From contig JAUSHF010000005.1 in assembly GCA_030648705.1 (NCBI GenBank), positions 1 to 11,173 on the forward strand: a stretch of DNA of 11,173 nt, given 5' to 3'. Made by a program: the position numbers and the translations under genes. This document shows, in pieces, positions 1 to 6,899 of the stretch. Under the pieces are notes generated by a model. The model ran no database searches. It saw nothing but the letters and a program-made list of their open reading frames with translations, and was not told the origin of the DNA. Numbering within the stretch: the first letter of the stretch is position 1; each line of letters opens with the position of its first letter. This DNA comes from a bacterium. Its GTDB lineage: Bacteria; Patescibacteriota; Minisyncoccia; Phycocordibacterales; PALSA-1337.

Positions 1-726
1 GCTGTCATAACTTCAGCACAGTCATTGCATAACGGAGCTAACGAAGGCACTTCACCGGGCGAATATGCCGTTGGTTCAAAAGCAATTCTTCAGACTGCCA
101 TAAATACCGCATCACTCATTACCTCGTCCGAAGCTCAATCAGTTGTAGATGCCGCGGTCACTACATTAAATAGCACAGTTGCTGTATTTTCTACACAAAT
201 AATTGTAGGGATTTCTGGTGAGAGCAATGAGACTCCAAGTACGAATAGTGTGACTATCACATGGACAACTACGCATCCAGCAACGAGTCGGGTGATTTGG
301 GATACCATATCGCATAATAATGCTTCAACAACTGAAGCCGGACCAGTAAATTATGGATATGCAAATTCAACAACTGAAAACGTAGCACTTATAACTAGTC
401 ATTCAGTTGCGGTAGGTGGACTTTCTTCGGGAACTCAATATTTTTTCCGTACGGTATCGCATGGGTCTCCTGAAGTGGTAGGGTCGGAACAAACTGTTAC
501 GACAGCATCTGCGCCATCTGGTGGCGGAGGTGGAGGGGGTGGAGGAAATAGAACGCCAGTTGTTAAAAAGGGAGATGCTAATAAAGATGGTAAGGTTGAT
601 AAATATGATTTCTCGTTAATGATGGCTAATTGGGGTAAGGCGGGAATAAATACCTCTGATTTTAATGGTGATAGCAAAGTTGATAAATATGATTTCGCTT
701 TATTAATGTCGAATTGGGGATTATAA
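1..726 (+). CDS. Secreted dockerin-domain protein, 3' part (FIVAR-like, Fn3-like, dockerin)
   Basis: The reading frame is open from base 1, so the gene starts upstream; the in-frame TTG at 25 is not a convincing start. The visible 241 residues begin with a helical segment of FIVAR-like character (about residues 1-65: pattern A..L...A.EG...GEY..GSK, then AI..A and a later VDAAV..L). Next is a beta-rich Fn3-like domain (about 78-170, with VTITWTTTHPATSRVIW and LSSGTQYFFRT), a run of nine glycines, and a C-terminal dockerin (about 190-241). The dockerin has two EF-hand-like calcium loops, GDANKDGKVDKYD and SDFNGDSKVDKYD, with Asp/Asn at positions 1, 3, 5 and 12. Dockerins bind cohesins, and the next gene encodes a cohesin-like protein only 10 nt downstream. 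The role is inferred to be an extracellular protein docked to the cell surface. Its catalytic or adhesive part, if any, lies outside the window. The domain assignment is strong for the dockerin and moderate for the rest. Confidence 0.85.
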   Translation, partial: AVITSAQSLHNGANEGTSPGEYAVGSKAILQTAINTASLITSSEAQSVVDAAVTTLNSTVAVFSTQIIVGISGESNETPSTNSVTITWTTTHPATSRVIWDTISHNNASTTEAGPVNYGYANSTTENVALITSHSVAVGGLSSGTQYFFRTVSHGSPEVVGSEQTVTTASAPSGGGGGGGGGNRTPVVKKGDANKDGKVDKYDFSLMMANWGKAGINTSDFNGDSKVDKYDFALLMSNWGL

Positions 727-736
727 AAATAAAAAT

Positions 737-1582
737 ATGAAAAACACTAAAACAAAAATTATATTATCAGCGATTATTTTCTTATCGGTCATCGGTATTG
801 TTGGTACAGCAATTGCTGCAGGAGCTTCTTTGTATGTTTCTCCAGCAAGTCTTACTAAAGTAGTCGGGGATACTTTCAATGTGTCAGTGGGAGTTAATGT
901 TTCGGGCAACAAGGTTTTTGCAGTTGAAGGCACATTAGTTTTTAATAACTTATCTTGCCAAAGTATAACCGTAGCAGATGGTCTTATGGCTCAGTCTGCT
1001 CCAACATGTTCAAACCCTCATTTCTTGATCGGTATACCAAATGGCACCATAGCAGATAAAGTATTACTAACGACCTCAGTTAGATCAGAAAGCGTTGGTG
1101 CGGCCTCTATTAACTCCACAGGTGTTGATATCGTAGGTGAGGGAGTATCAGTCGGTTCGGCATCAATGAGCGGAAACTACACGATCAATGCTGTTCCGAA
1201 ACCAAAAACAACACCTACACTTACACCTAAACCAAAATCAACTGCACCACAAACAAGCAACGGATTTATAGGTTATGTTAATGGCGATATCCAAACATTT
1301 CCAACTCAAGAGGCTGCTCAACGAGCCGGAGCCACGGGGATAGAACCAAATTATCAAAAATATCCAGCCGTAGCGACATCAACACAATCAGTCGTTCAGG
1401 AAGCGACAAATACCCCACTTACGCAGCAGGAGGTGGTACAGCCTGTATCAAATACTCAAATAGCAGCCGTGGCCGAATCAGGTTCTCCAAGCTATGCTTG
1501 GTTGTGGATGGTACTTATCATTATAGTGCTTGCACTGATCGGTTGGTGGATGTATAGCCGAAAAACAGACTCAAAATACTAA
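737..1582 (+). CDS. Membrane-anchored cohesin-like surface protein
   Basis: 281 residues. A signal peptide spans residues 1-28 (basic MKNTKTK, hydrophobic core, AIAA cleavage region). Residues 31-152 form a beta-rich domain resembling cohesins: it starts SLYVSPASLTKVVGDTFNVSVGVNV, followed by FAVEGTLVFN, and ends in a strand at NYTI. Cys74 and Cys91 could form a disulfide. A Pro/Thr/Lys linker (153-172) and a low-complexity spacer follow. A single transmembrane helix (253-273, WLWMVLIIIVLALIGWW) and a short positive tail (SRKTDSK) would anchor the protein with the cohesin outside. The start ATG lies 10 nt after the dockerin gene's stop with no Shine-Dalgarno, so the two genes are probably co-transcribed. 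The likely role is a surface receptor for dockerin proteins such as the upstream neighbour. The anchor and signal peptide are clear; the cohesin call rests on recalled family pattern and neighbourhood. Confidence 0.8.
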   Translation: MKNTKTKIILSAIIFLSVIGIVGTAIAAGASLYVSPASLTKVVGDTFNVSVGVNVSGNKVFAVEGTLVFNNLSCQSITVADGLMAQSAPTCSNPHFLIGIPNGTIADKVLLTTSVRSESVGAASINSTGVDIVGEGVSVGSASMSGNYTINAVPKPKTTPTLTPKPKSTAPQTSNGFIGYVNGDIQTFPTQEAAQRAGATGIEPNYQKYPAVATSTQSVVQEATNTPLTQQEVVQPVSNTQIAAVAESGSPSYAWLWMVLIIIVLALIGWWMYSRKTDSKY

Positions 1583-1705
1583 TTTATTCTAATAGTTTAC
1601 ATAAAATTCTAAATACTTGTTAAGGCAATTATATTCAGGCTAGTGAACATAATTGACAGTGAAAATCGGCATGGGCGGTGCGGTGTTTTTAGGTGATTTA
1701 ATGTG

Positions 1706-1714
1706 TGATATAAT
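1706..1714 (+). promoter_or_regulatory. Extended -10 promoter of the priA-like gene
   Basis: TGATATAAT is a perfect extended -10 box (TGn plus TATAAT at 1709-1714). It ends 9 nt before the ATG at 1724, so transcription should start within a few bases of the start codon and the mRNA would be leaderless or nearly so. No good -35 box is seen 16-18 nt upstream (the bases there are T-rich), as is usual when the TG extension is present. Confidence 0.7.
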
Positions 1715-1723
1715 GACCTTATT

Positions 1724-3784
1724 ATGTGGGTTATAGAAGTGATACCGATACGCCGTGGAATCGGAATAGAGACCCTTTCATATTTCACAAACACTGAGAT
1801 AGAGCCTGGCGCCCTAGTACGTATTTCTATACGTGGTAAGAATATTTTTGCCATTACAGTATCAGCGACCTCCGTAGCTGAATTAAAGTCGGAATTAAAA
1901 AAAGCTGACTATCAAATAAAGAAAATTGATAAAATAGAAAAGGCTGATTTCCTCTCTAAAGAATTCGTTAAAGCTTCTGAAAAATCCGCCGACTTCTTTG
2001 CCTCAAAAACAGGTAGCTTACTCTTCTCATTATTACCGATCACCTCCCTCCCTGATATTCAAAAAGTAAAAATAAATTACGATAGATCCGTCGCAAAAGT
2101 AAAAACAGGACAACAAACAGATAAAAAAGAAAAGATCGCTATTCAAGGAGACGACGAGGACCGCTATGCCAGCTACCGCAGTACCATACGCCAAGAATTC
2201 GCTCGCAAATCTTCAGTAGTAATACTTGCACCGACTATAGAGTATGTGAATCATATAAAAACAGTGTTAAATAAAGGAATCGAAGATTACACTATAATCC
2301 TTCATAATTCCCTTTCGAAAAAAGATCTTGCAAAATCGCTAGAAAAAATCGAAAGTGAAAAGCATCCACTCTTAATCATCACCACTCCATCATATTTATT
2401 CCTCACTCGTAACGACGTTTCTACCCTCATCATAGAGCAAGCTTCTTCGAGATATTATAAATCTTCCTATCGTCCATACGCCGACATCAGAATATTCGCC
2501 GAATACTTTGCCAAAGAATTAAATATTAATTTAATACTCGGTGATTTAGTATTACCTACCGAACTCCTATATAGAGAAAGTATAAATGAATTCCAGAAGG
2601 GCGAACCATTAAAGTGGCGTACACTCACCACAGCGAATGTTCATATAGTAGATATGTCTACGAAGAAAGATAAGAACACAGGAAATTCAGCCGAAGGAAA
2701 TTTAGAAAGAAAAGACTCCATCACTTTAGAAGAAATTTATAAGAGAACCGAAAAAGAGAAAAAAATATTCCAAATCTTTAGCCCAGCTCTCCTATCTTTA
2801 GTCTTGAAAAACAAAGAAGAAAATGAGCGCATGATAATGCTCGTTGGCCGAAAGGGTCTCGCTCCTCAGACTATCTGTAGCGACTGCCAAAATGTCGTTC
2901 TTTGTAAGAACTGTAGCGCACCAGTAGTCCTTTACCCTTCCCTCACAAATCCCGAGAAGAACTTCTTCATGTGTCGTCACTGCGGAGAGAGAAGAAGTGC
3001 ACTCGAAACTTGCGAAAAATGCGGAAGTTGGAATTTAAAAACATTAGGTATCGGTATAGATTTTGTTCATAAGAATCTCTTAGGAAAATATCCTGATTTA
3101 AAGATTATAAAAATAGACAAAGAATCCTGCCCGACAGATAAGAAGGCACACGAGAGTATAGAGCTATTCCTGAAGTCCCCCGGCTCCATACTTCTAGGCA
3201 CAGAAATGGCTCTCCAATACATTCATGAGAAAGTAGAGAATTCAGCCATCGTCTCACTAGATTCACTCCTATCACTTCCCGATTTCAGAATTCATGAGAA
3301 ACTTTTTTATAATATAGTATCTCTAAGAGCAAAGACCTATAAAGCGATGGTCATACAGACCAGACAAAATGATCTGCCAATATTCGAATATGGGGCAAAA
3401 GGAAATATTTTAGAATTTTACAAAACAGAATTAGAAAACAGAAAAATTACAGATTATCCACCATTCAGTATTCTAATTAAGATTACTCTTCGTGGGAAAA
3501 AAGAAAATATTGTAAGTGAAATGGAAATGGTACAAAAAGCTCTCGAACCAGAACATATAGATATATTTCCTTCTTTCACTCACACTGTAAATGGCGAATT
3601 TATTCTGCACGGATTATTAAAAATCCCTCGGGAAAAATGGCTTTCGGACAAAAAGATGAAAAATAAAAATACAAACGATGGAAACAACGTACGGGAAATC
3701 GATAATTATATTTCTCTATTAGAAAAAATTAAAGGATTGCCACTGTCGGCCGAAATACGCGTAGATCCTGAAAGTCTGTTATAA
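1724..3784 (+). CDS. priA: PriA-like primosomal protein N' with degenerate helicase motifs
   Basis: 686 residues. PriA normally is a zinc-containing superfamily 2 helicase that reloads the replisome at stalled forks. The N-terminal 3'-DNA-binding domain is recognisable (residues 1-50). The zinc region has four CxxC pairs: Cys385/388, 394/397, 417/420 and 430/433. After it come LGTEMALQ (491-498, motif V region), SLPDFRIHEKLF (517-528), VIQTRQND and the C-terminal ELENRKITDYPPFSILIKI (569-587). The ATPase core is eroded. Where family members have GSGKT there is QGDDEDRYASYR (141-152); DEEH is replaced by IEQAS (237-241); GSATPS by GDLVLPT; and the QVAGRAGR motif by NIVSLRAKTY. The protein therefore probably binds DNA and zinc without ATP-driven unwinding. 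The gene following it is fmt, matching the common priA-fmt neighbourhood and supporting the identity. The start is set by the ATG just after the extended -10 box. Confidence 0.85.
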   Translation: MWVIEVIPIRRGIGIETLSYFTNTEIEPGALVRISIRGKNIFAITVSATSVAELKSELKKADYQIKKIDKIEKADFLSKEFVKASEKSADFFASKTGSLLFSLLPITSLPDIQKVKINYDRSVAKVKTGQQTDKKEKIAIQGDDEDRYASYRSTIRQEFARKSSVVILAPTIEYVNHIKTVLNKGIEDYTIILHNSLSKKDLAKSLEKIESEKHPLLIITTPSYLFLTRNDVSTLIIEQASSRYYKSSYRPYADIRIFAEYFAKELNINLILGDLVLPTELLYRESINEFQKGEPLKWRTLTTANVHIVDMSTKKDKNTGNSAEGNLERKDSITLEEIYKRTEKEKKIFQIFSPALLSLVLKNKEENERMIMLVGRKGLAPQTICSDCQNVVLCKNCSAPVVLYPSLTNPEKNFFMCRHCGERRSALETCEKCGSWNLKTLGIGIDFVHKNLLGKYPDLKIIKIDKESCPTDKKAHESIELFLKSPGSILLGTEMALQYIHEKVENSAIVSLDSLLSLPDFRIHEKLFYNIVSLRAKTYKAMVIQTRQNDLPIFEYGAKGNILEFYKTELENRKITDYPPFSILIKITLRGKKENIVSEMEMVQKALEPEHIDIFPSFTHTVNGEFILHGLLKIPREKWLSDKKMKNKNTNDGNNVREIDNYISLLEKIKGLPLSAEIRVDPESLL

Positions 3785-3817
3785 TTTACTCTGAAGAATA
3801 TTTAATCAAATAAACAC

Positions 3818-4669
3818 ATGAAAATAGCGTATTTCGGCACCTCTAAATTCTCTATACACGTCCTAGACGAACTTTTTACTTCTGGTATTGTACCAGAAGT
3901 CATTATCACAGCACCAGATAAACCCCAAGGTAGAAAGATGATACTGACACCTACTCCAGTTAAAGAATGGGCCATAAACCACAAAATTCCAGTATTAACT
4001 CCGCCAAAGTTAAATGATGAATTCATAGCCGATATTCAAAAATTTAATTTTGACCTTTTCATAGTTGCCTCTTATGGAAAAATAATTCCAGACAGAATAT
4101 TAGAATTACCAAAATTCAAATCCATAAACGTTCACCCATCTCTACTTCCTCTATACCGAGGACCATCTCCTATTCAGTCTATGATATTAAACGATGAGAA
4201 GAATATTGGTGTGACTATTATAAAAATGGACAAAGAAATGGATCATGGTCCCATACTCGCACAGGAAAATTTTACACCCGCAAAGTGGCCAGTCACTCTC
4301 GACGAATTAAAAAGTGATTTAGGAAAAATCGGAGGCAAAATGCTAATAGATCTAATTCCAAATATTGAATCTGGAAAAATCAAAGAAAAAATCCAAGAAC
4401 ACGACAAAGCTGTATTCACAAAGAAAATCACTAAAGAAGACGGCTTCATAAATCTAGCCGATGATCCATATAAAAACTATTTAAAGTATTGTGCATATAA
4501 AGGCTGGCCTTCCGTATACTTTTTCATTGAAAAAGGAGATAAAAAAATCCGCGTCATCATAAACGAAGCGGACTTTAAAAACGGAGAGTTTTTAATATTG
4601 AAAGTTACTATTGAGGGGCGGTCTCAGATGACGAAGGAAGAGTTTGATCACTGGAATTTAAAGAATTAG
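3818..4669 (+). CDS. fmt: Methionyl-tRNA formyltransferase
   Basis: 283 residues, somewhat shorter than the usual 310 or so. It transfers a formyl group from 10-formyltetrahydrofolate to Met-tRNAfMet for translation initiation in the cytoplasm. The N-terminal Rossmann-type domain begins MKIAYFGTSKFS and contains TAPDKPQGRK (31-40). The catalytic signature is intact: SINVHPSLLPLYRGPSPIQ (102-120) supplies Asn104 and His106, and MDHGPIL (141-147) supplies Asp142. The C-terminal tRNA-binding domain starts near TKKITKEDGFINL (201-213) and ends with a typical EGR..M..EEF segment. It lies 33 nt after the priA-like stop without an obvious promoter or Shine-Dalgarno, so it is probably co-transcribed. 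The peptide deformylase gene often found between the two is absent here. Its last 62 nt overlap the convergent small gene on the minus strand. Confidence 0.95.
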   Translation: MKIAYFGTSKFSIHVLDELFTSGIVPEVIITAPDKPQGRKMILTPTPVKEWAINHKIPVLTPPKLNDEFIADIQKFNFDLFIVASYGKIIPDRILELPKFKSINVHPSLLPLYRGPSPIQSMILNDEKNIGVTIIKMDKEMDHGPILAQENFTPAKWPVTLDELKSDLGKIGGKMLIDLIPNIESGKIKEKIQEHDKAVFTKKITKEDGFINLADDPYKNYLKYCAYKGWPSVYFFIEKGDKKIRVIINEADFKNGEFLILKVTIEGRSQMTKEEFDHWNLKN

Positions 4670-4877
4670 CATCCACAGTACTTGCTTTATTAACCTTTAC
4701 TTTATTCACAGGTTTTTTATTGTATCTAGTCACTACTAAATCATCACCGTAATCATATAAATTACTGTATTTATCTGCTACATTATGATTAACATAATAG
4801 ATAATAGTCAATGCAGACAAGAAAACAATCATCGACATTGCTATTGGAGTACTAACTTGTGACTTTAATTGAAACAT
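4608..4877 (-). CDS. Small single-pass membrane protein, unknown function
   Basis: 89 residues, not a recognised family. A short N-terminus (MFQLKSQVSTPIA) is followed by one hydrophobic helix (about 10-30, ending ALTIIYYV), then a hydrophilic tail rich in Lys, Asn and Ser. This is the layout of many small inner-membrane proteins in Parcubacteria-like genomes that begin with a 'QVSTPIA' style leader; that resemblance is from memory. It starts 21 nt after the hpf stop on the same strand and is probably transcribed with hpf. Its last 62 nt are antisense to the end of fmt. It fills an otherwise empty 229-nt gap, which favours it being real. The stop is TAG. The Ser-rich C-terminus lies in the overlap and is the least certain part. 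Confidence 0.6.
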   Translation of the reverse strand: MFQLKSQVSTPIAMSMIVFLSALTIIYYVNHNVADKYSNLYDYGDDLVVTRYNKKPVNKVKVNKASTVDANSLNSSDQTLPSSSETAPQ

Positions 4878-4898
4878 ATATTTAAAATTATTTTTTAA

Positions 4899-5273
4899 TT
4901 AAATTTGTTCACCTTTATTAAATAAACCTTTAATAAGATTCTTAACTTTAGCGCCACTTCTTCTAATAAAGGTACTGTGCTTTTCTTTAGAAGAAACTAT
5001 ATCCCTTGTAAGTACATTCTTAACATCATCTATTGCAGAATATAAATCCACCTTCTCTGAAGTAACATAAAATTCTTTTCCATGAACCATTACACGGACT
5101 TCCGCTTTAAAAATATCTCCTTGTTTATGATGATCTGTCGTTCGACCTACTTCCACATGACAAATCGTGTCTTCATTAGAAATAAATTTTGAAAGAAAAG
5201 CTAAACGGCTTTCTATATAATCCTTAATACTGTCTGTAGAGGTAATGTTCGTGTATTTTATAGCGATGTTCAT
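4899..5273 (-). CDS. hpf: Ribosome hibernation promoting factor / RaiA family protein
   Basis: 124 residues, close to the short HPF/RaiA type; the long form has an extra C-terminal dimerisation domain. Members bind the decoding region of the 30S subunit and silence ribosomes under starvation or stress. The fold pattern is visible: a first strand MNIAIKYTNI, a helix DSIKDYIESRLAFLSKF (14-30), the strands CHVEVGRTT and FKAEVRVMVHGKEFYVTSE, then a helix with VDLYSAIDDVKNVLTRDI (76-93) and a basic C-terminal tail (KEKHSTFIRRSGAKVKNLIKG). The extended -10 box at 5304-5312 lies 30 nt upstream of the ATG, giving an AT-rich leader of about 24 nt with no Shine-Dalgarno. The gene stands directly after the strong zwf terminator, so it should be regulated separately from zwf. 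Confidence 0.9.
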   Translation of the reverse strand: MNIAIKYTNITSTDSIKDYIESRLAFLSKFISNEDTICHVEVGRTTDHHKQGDIFKAEVRVMVHGKEFYVTSEKVDLYSAIDDVKNVLTRDIVSSKEKHSTFIRRSGAKVKNLIKGLFNKGEQI

Positions 5274-5303
5274 ATGTTTTTTTATTTAGCTATTAATACA
5301 TTA

Positions 5304-5332
5304 ATTATATCAAGTAATAGGGCAAATCACAA
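5304..5332 (-). promoter_or_regulatory. hpf promoter overlapping the zwf terminator
   Basis: Read on the minus strand, TGATATAAT (5312 to 5304) is a perfect extended -10 box. Exactly 17 nt further upstream lies TTGTGA (5332-5327), matching TTGACA at four of six positions. The -35 box lies inside the left arm of the long inverted repeat (5323-5348), so promoter and terminator share DNA. Predicted transcription start is near 5297. Confidence 0.65.
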
Positions 5333-5404
5333 AAAATAAAAGGGGTCTCTTCGCTAAAGCGCTCCGCTAACCGCTCAAAGACCCCTTTTATTTTTTGTGA
5401 TTTG
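5323..5404 (-). terminator. Long perfect inverted repeat, terminator of zwf (bidirectional)
   Basis: Arms at 5323-5348 and 5379-5404 are perfect reverse complements over 26 bp, separated by a 30-nt loop. Each arm has a GC-rich inner part (GGGGTCT / AGACCCC) and an outer A- or T-rich part, so a hairpin followed by a U-tract forms in RNA from either strand. It starts 6 nt after the zwf stop. The loop, read on the minus strand, holds two adjacent near-copies, GAGCGGTTAGCG (5376-5365) and GAGCGCTTTAGCG (5364-5352). Only minus-strand genes flank it, so its natural role should be ending zwf transcription. Confidence 0.85.
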
Positions 5405-5410
5405 TTCGTG

Positions 5411-6826
5411 CTACTCGATAGGACCCATGCTTCCTTTGGGATATTCGAGTAAAGTTACGGTGCCCCATGAGCGAATAATAGGTGTGATGTATTTCCATGC
5501 GTAAATTACTTCATCAGTGCTTGCGAATAATGTTTGATCTCCCCAAATAGCATCATGAATAAGCTTTTCATAAGCATCGGGTATGGCGTCTTCTGTGCCA
5601 ATATCAGAATATTTAAATGATAAAGTTTTTGGTTCTATAAGCATCGGAAAGCCGGGTGTCTTTACCCAGAAACGAATCTTAATACCTTCATCAGGCTGTA
5701 TTCTGAAGACGAGAACATTTTCCCTTTTCTCTGATTTCTTCGAAGAAGTATTTTGATCTTTAAAATATATACAAATCTCAGTCTTTGCCTCTTTAAGTGC
5801 CCTACCACTCTCTAAGAAAAAAGGAACATTCGCCCATCGTTGATTATTTATGAAAGTTTTGAGTAAAAAGTATGTTTCAGTCTGACTAGCTGGAGCGACG
5901 CCTTTTTCATTTTCATAACCTTTATACTGTGCCCTCACTACTGCCTCCTTAAGATTCCTCGTTGGAAAAGGTTCTAAATTTTTCAATACTCTAGCTCTCT
6001 CTTTGCGAATATTTTCTGGATTAAAGTCATTAGGCTCTTCCATTGCTGTCAAAGCTAACATTTGAAGAAGATGATTTTGCCCCACATCTTTAAGTGCACC
6101 GACACTATCATAGAAAGTAGCTCTTCCGCTAACATCATTTTTCTCTAATAAACGTATATGAACTCTGTCTATAAAATTATGATTCCAAAGTGGTTCGAAT
6201 AAAGAATTAGCAAAACGAAAAGTTAAAATATTTTGCAGAGCTTCTTTTGCCAGATAATGATCTATTCTAAAAATTTGCTCTTCTCTAAAAAGAGATGCTA
6301 GAAGCTTGTCCAGACGAATAGCAGTATCTATATCATTTCCAAATGGTTTCTCCACAAGCACACGAGTCCAGCCAAGTTCGTCAGAACATTCTTCGTGGAG
6401 CTTTAATTCTGACAAATTTTTAAGTATTGGTTCACAATGATTAGATGGAACTGATAAATGAAAAAGTTTATTACAACATCTCTTAAATCTATTTTCTATA
6501 TTCGCAATTCTAGATTTCAAACTTTCATAAAGTAAAGCACTATCGAATAAACCCTGCTCGTATTCTATATGGTCTATGAAATGTTTAACATCTTCTTCTT
6601 TATACTGCCCCGGACGAATCTTAATATGCTCTCTGATGAACTGTCTGAAGTCTTCTCTCGTCCAAATTCTTCGTGATATTCCAATAATAGAAAATTCCTT
6701 CGGAAGCATTCTTCTGGAATAAAGCGCCAAAAGTGCAGGTAAAAGTTTCCTTCCAGCCAAATCGCCAGTAATTCCGAAAATTATAAAAATAGTAGGCGCC
6801 GCCTCTTTGTGGTTTTTATCTATCAC
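5411..6826 (-). CDS. zwf: Glucose-6-phosphate 1-dehydrogenase
   Basis: 471 residues, near the family's usual 480-510. It oxidises glucose 6-phosphate to 6-phosphogluconolactone with NADP+ (or NAD+), the entry to the oxidative pentose phosphate route. The N-terminal dinucleotide fold carries IFGITGDLAGRKLLPAL (16-32). VEKPFG (158-163) holds the conserved Lys159. The substrate signature is RIDHYLAKE (187-195), where most members have RIDHYLGKE, so there is a Gly-to-Ala change. Asp189, His190 and the likely general base His252 (in GQNHLLQML) are present. The C-terminal EDAIPDAYEKLIHDA segment is typical. The start is GTG, chosen because it lies 6 nt after an extended -10 box and gives the expected N-terminus. 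No other pentose phosphate gene is in the window. The stop is TAG, followed at once by the long hairpin. Confidence 0.95.
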   Translation of the reverse strand: MIDKNHKEAAPTIFIIFGITGDLAGRKLLPALLALYSRRMLPKEFSIIGISRRIWTREDFRQFIREHIKIRPGQYKEEDVKHFIDHIEYEQGLFDSALLYESLKSRIANIENRFKRCCNKLFHLSVPSNHCEPILKNLSELKLHEECSDELGWTRVLVEKPFGNDIDTAIRLDKLLASLFREEQIFRIDHYLAKEALQNILTFRFANSLFEPLWNHNFIDRVHIRLLEKNDVSGRATFYDSVGALKDVGQNHLLQMLALTAMEEPNDFNPENIRKERARVLKNLEPFPTRNLKEAVVRAQYKGYENEKGVAPASQTETYFLLKTFINNQRWANVPFFLESGRALKEAKTEICIYFKDQNTSSKKSEKRENVLVFRIQPDEGIKIRFWVKTPGFPMLIEPKTLSFKYSDIGTEDAIPDAYEKLIHDAIWGDQTLFASTDEVIYAWKYITPIIRSWGTVTLLEYPKGSMGPIE

Positions 6827-6832
6827 AATAGT

Positions 6833-6860
6833 ATTTTATCATTCATGACGCGTATGTCTA
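6833..6860 (-). promoter_or_regulatory. zwf promoter, predicted leaderless
   Basis: On the minus strand, TAGACA (6860-6855, five of six matches to TTGACA) is followed after 16 nt by TAAAAT (6838-6833), with a TG extension (TGA at 6841-6839). The -10 box ends 6 nt before the GTG at 6826, so the transcript should begin at or next to the start codon. Confidence 0.65.
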
Positions 6861-6899
6861 TGTTTTAAAATTGTTTTAAAATAATTGTTTTAAAATAAT
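6861..6899. repeat. Three tandem copies of an AT-only 14-mer
   Basis: TGTTTTAAAATAAT occurs twice without change (6872-6885 and 6886-6899), preceded by a shortened copy TGTTTTAAAAT (6861-6871). Every copy has the palindromic core TTTTAAAA. The array fills the space between the stop of the ABC ATPase gene (6900) and the zwf -35 box (ending 6860). It could be slippage-derived filler or binding sites for a regulator of zwf. There is no GC-rich hairpin, so read-through from the ABC genes into zwf is possible. Confidence 0.85.

Noticed and set aside
520..546. Glycine-coding GGN run as a phase-variable tract
   Set aside because: The codons are mixed (GGT, GGC, GGA, GGG), so there is no long uniform repeat unit to slip. 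It reads as an ordinary flexible linker.
435..677. Minus-strand frame with a polyproline run
   Set aside because: The prolines are simply the antisense of the glycine-rich linker and the frame lies wholly within the dockerin gene.
1653..1658. TTGACA hexamer as a -35 box
   Set aside because: No acceptable -10 hexamer lies 15-19 nt downstream (the bases are GC-rich), and it is 50 nt from the TATAAT box used by the priA-like gene.
1583..1705. Terminator after the cohesin gene
   Set aside because: No GC-rich stem followed by a T-tract was found. The GC-rich patch near 1668-1685 lacks a complementary arm.
6861..6899. CRISPR-like repeat array
   Set aside because: Units are 11-14 bp, directly adjacent with no spacers, and made of A/T with one G each; no cas gene is nearby.
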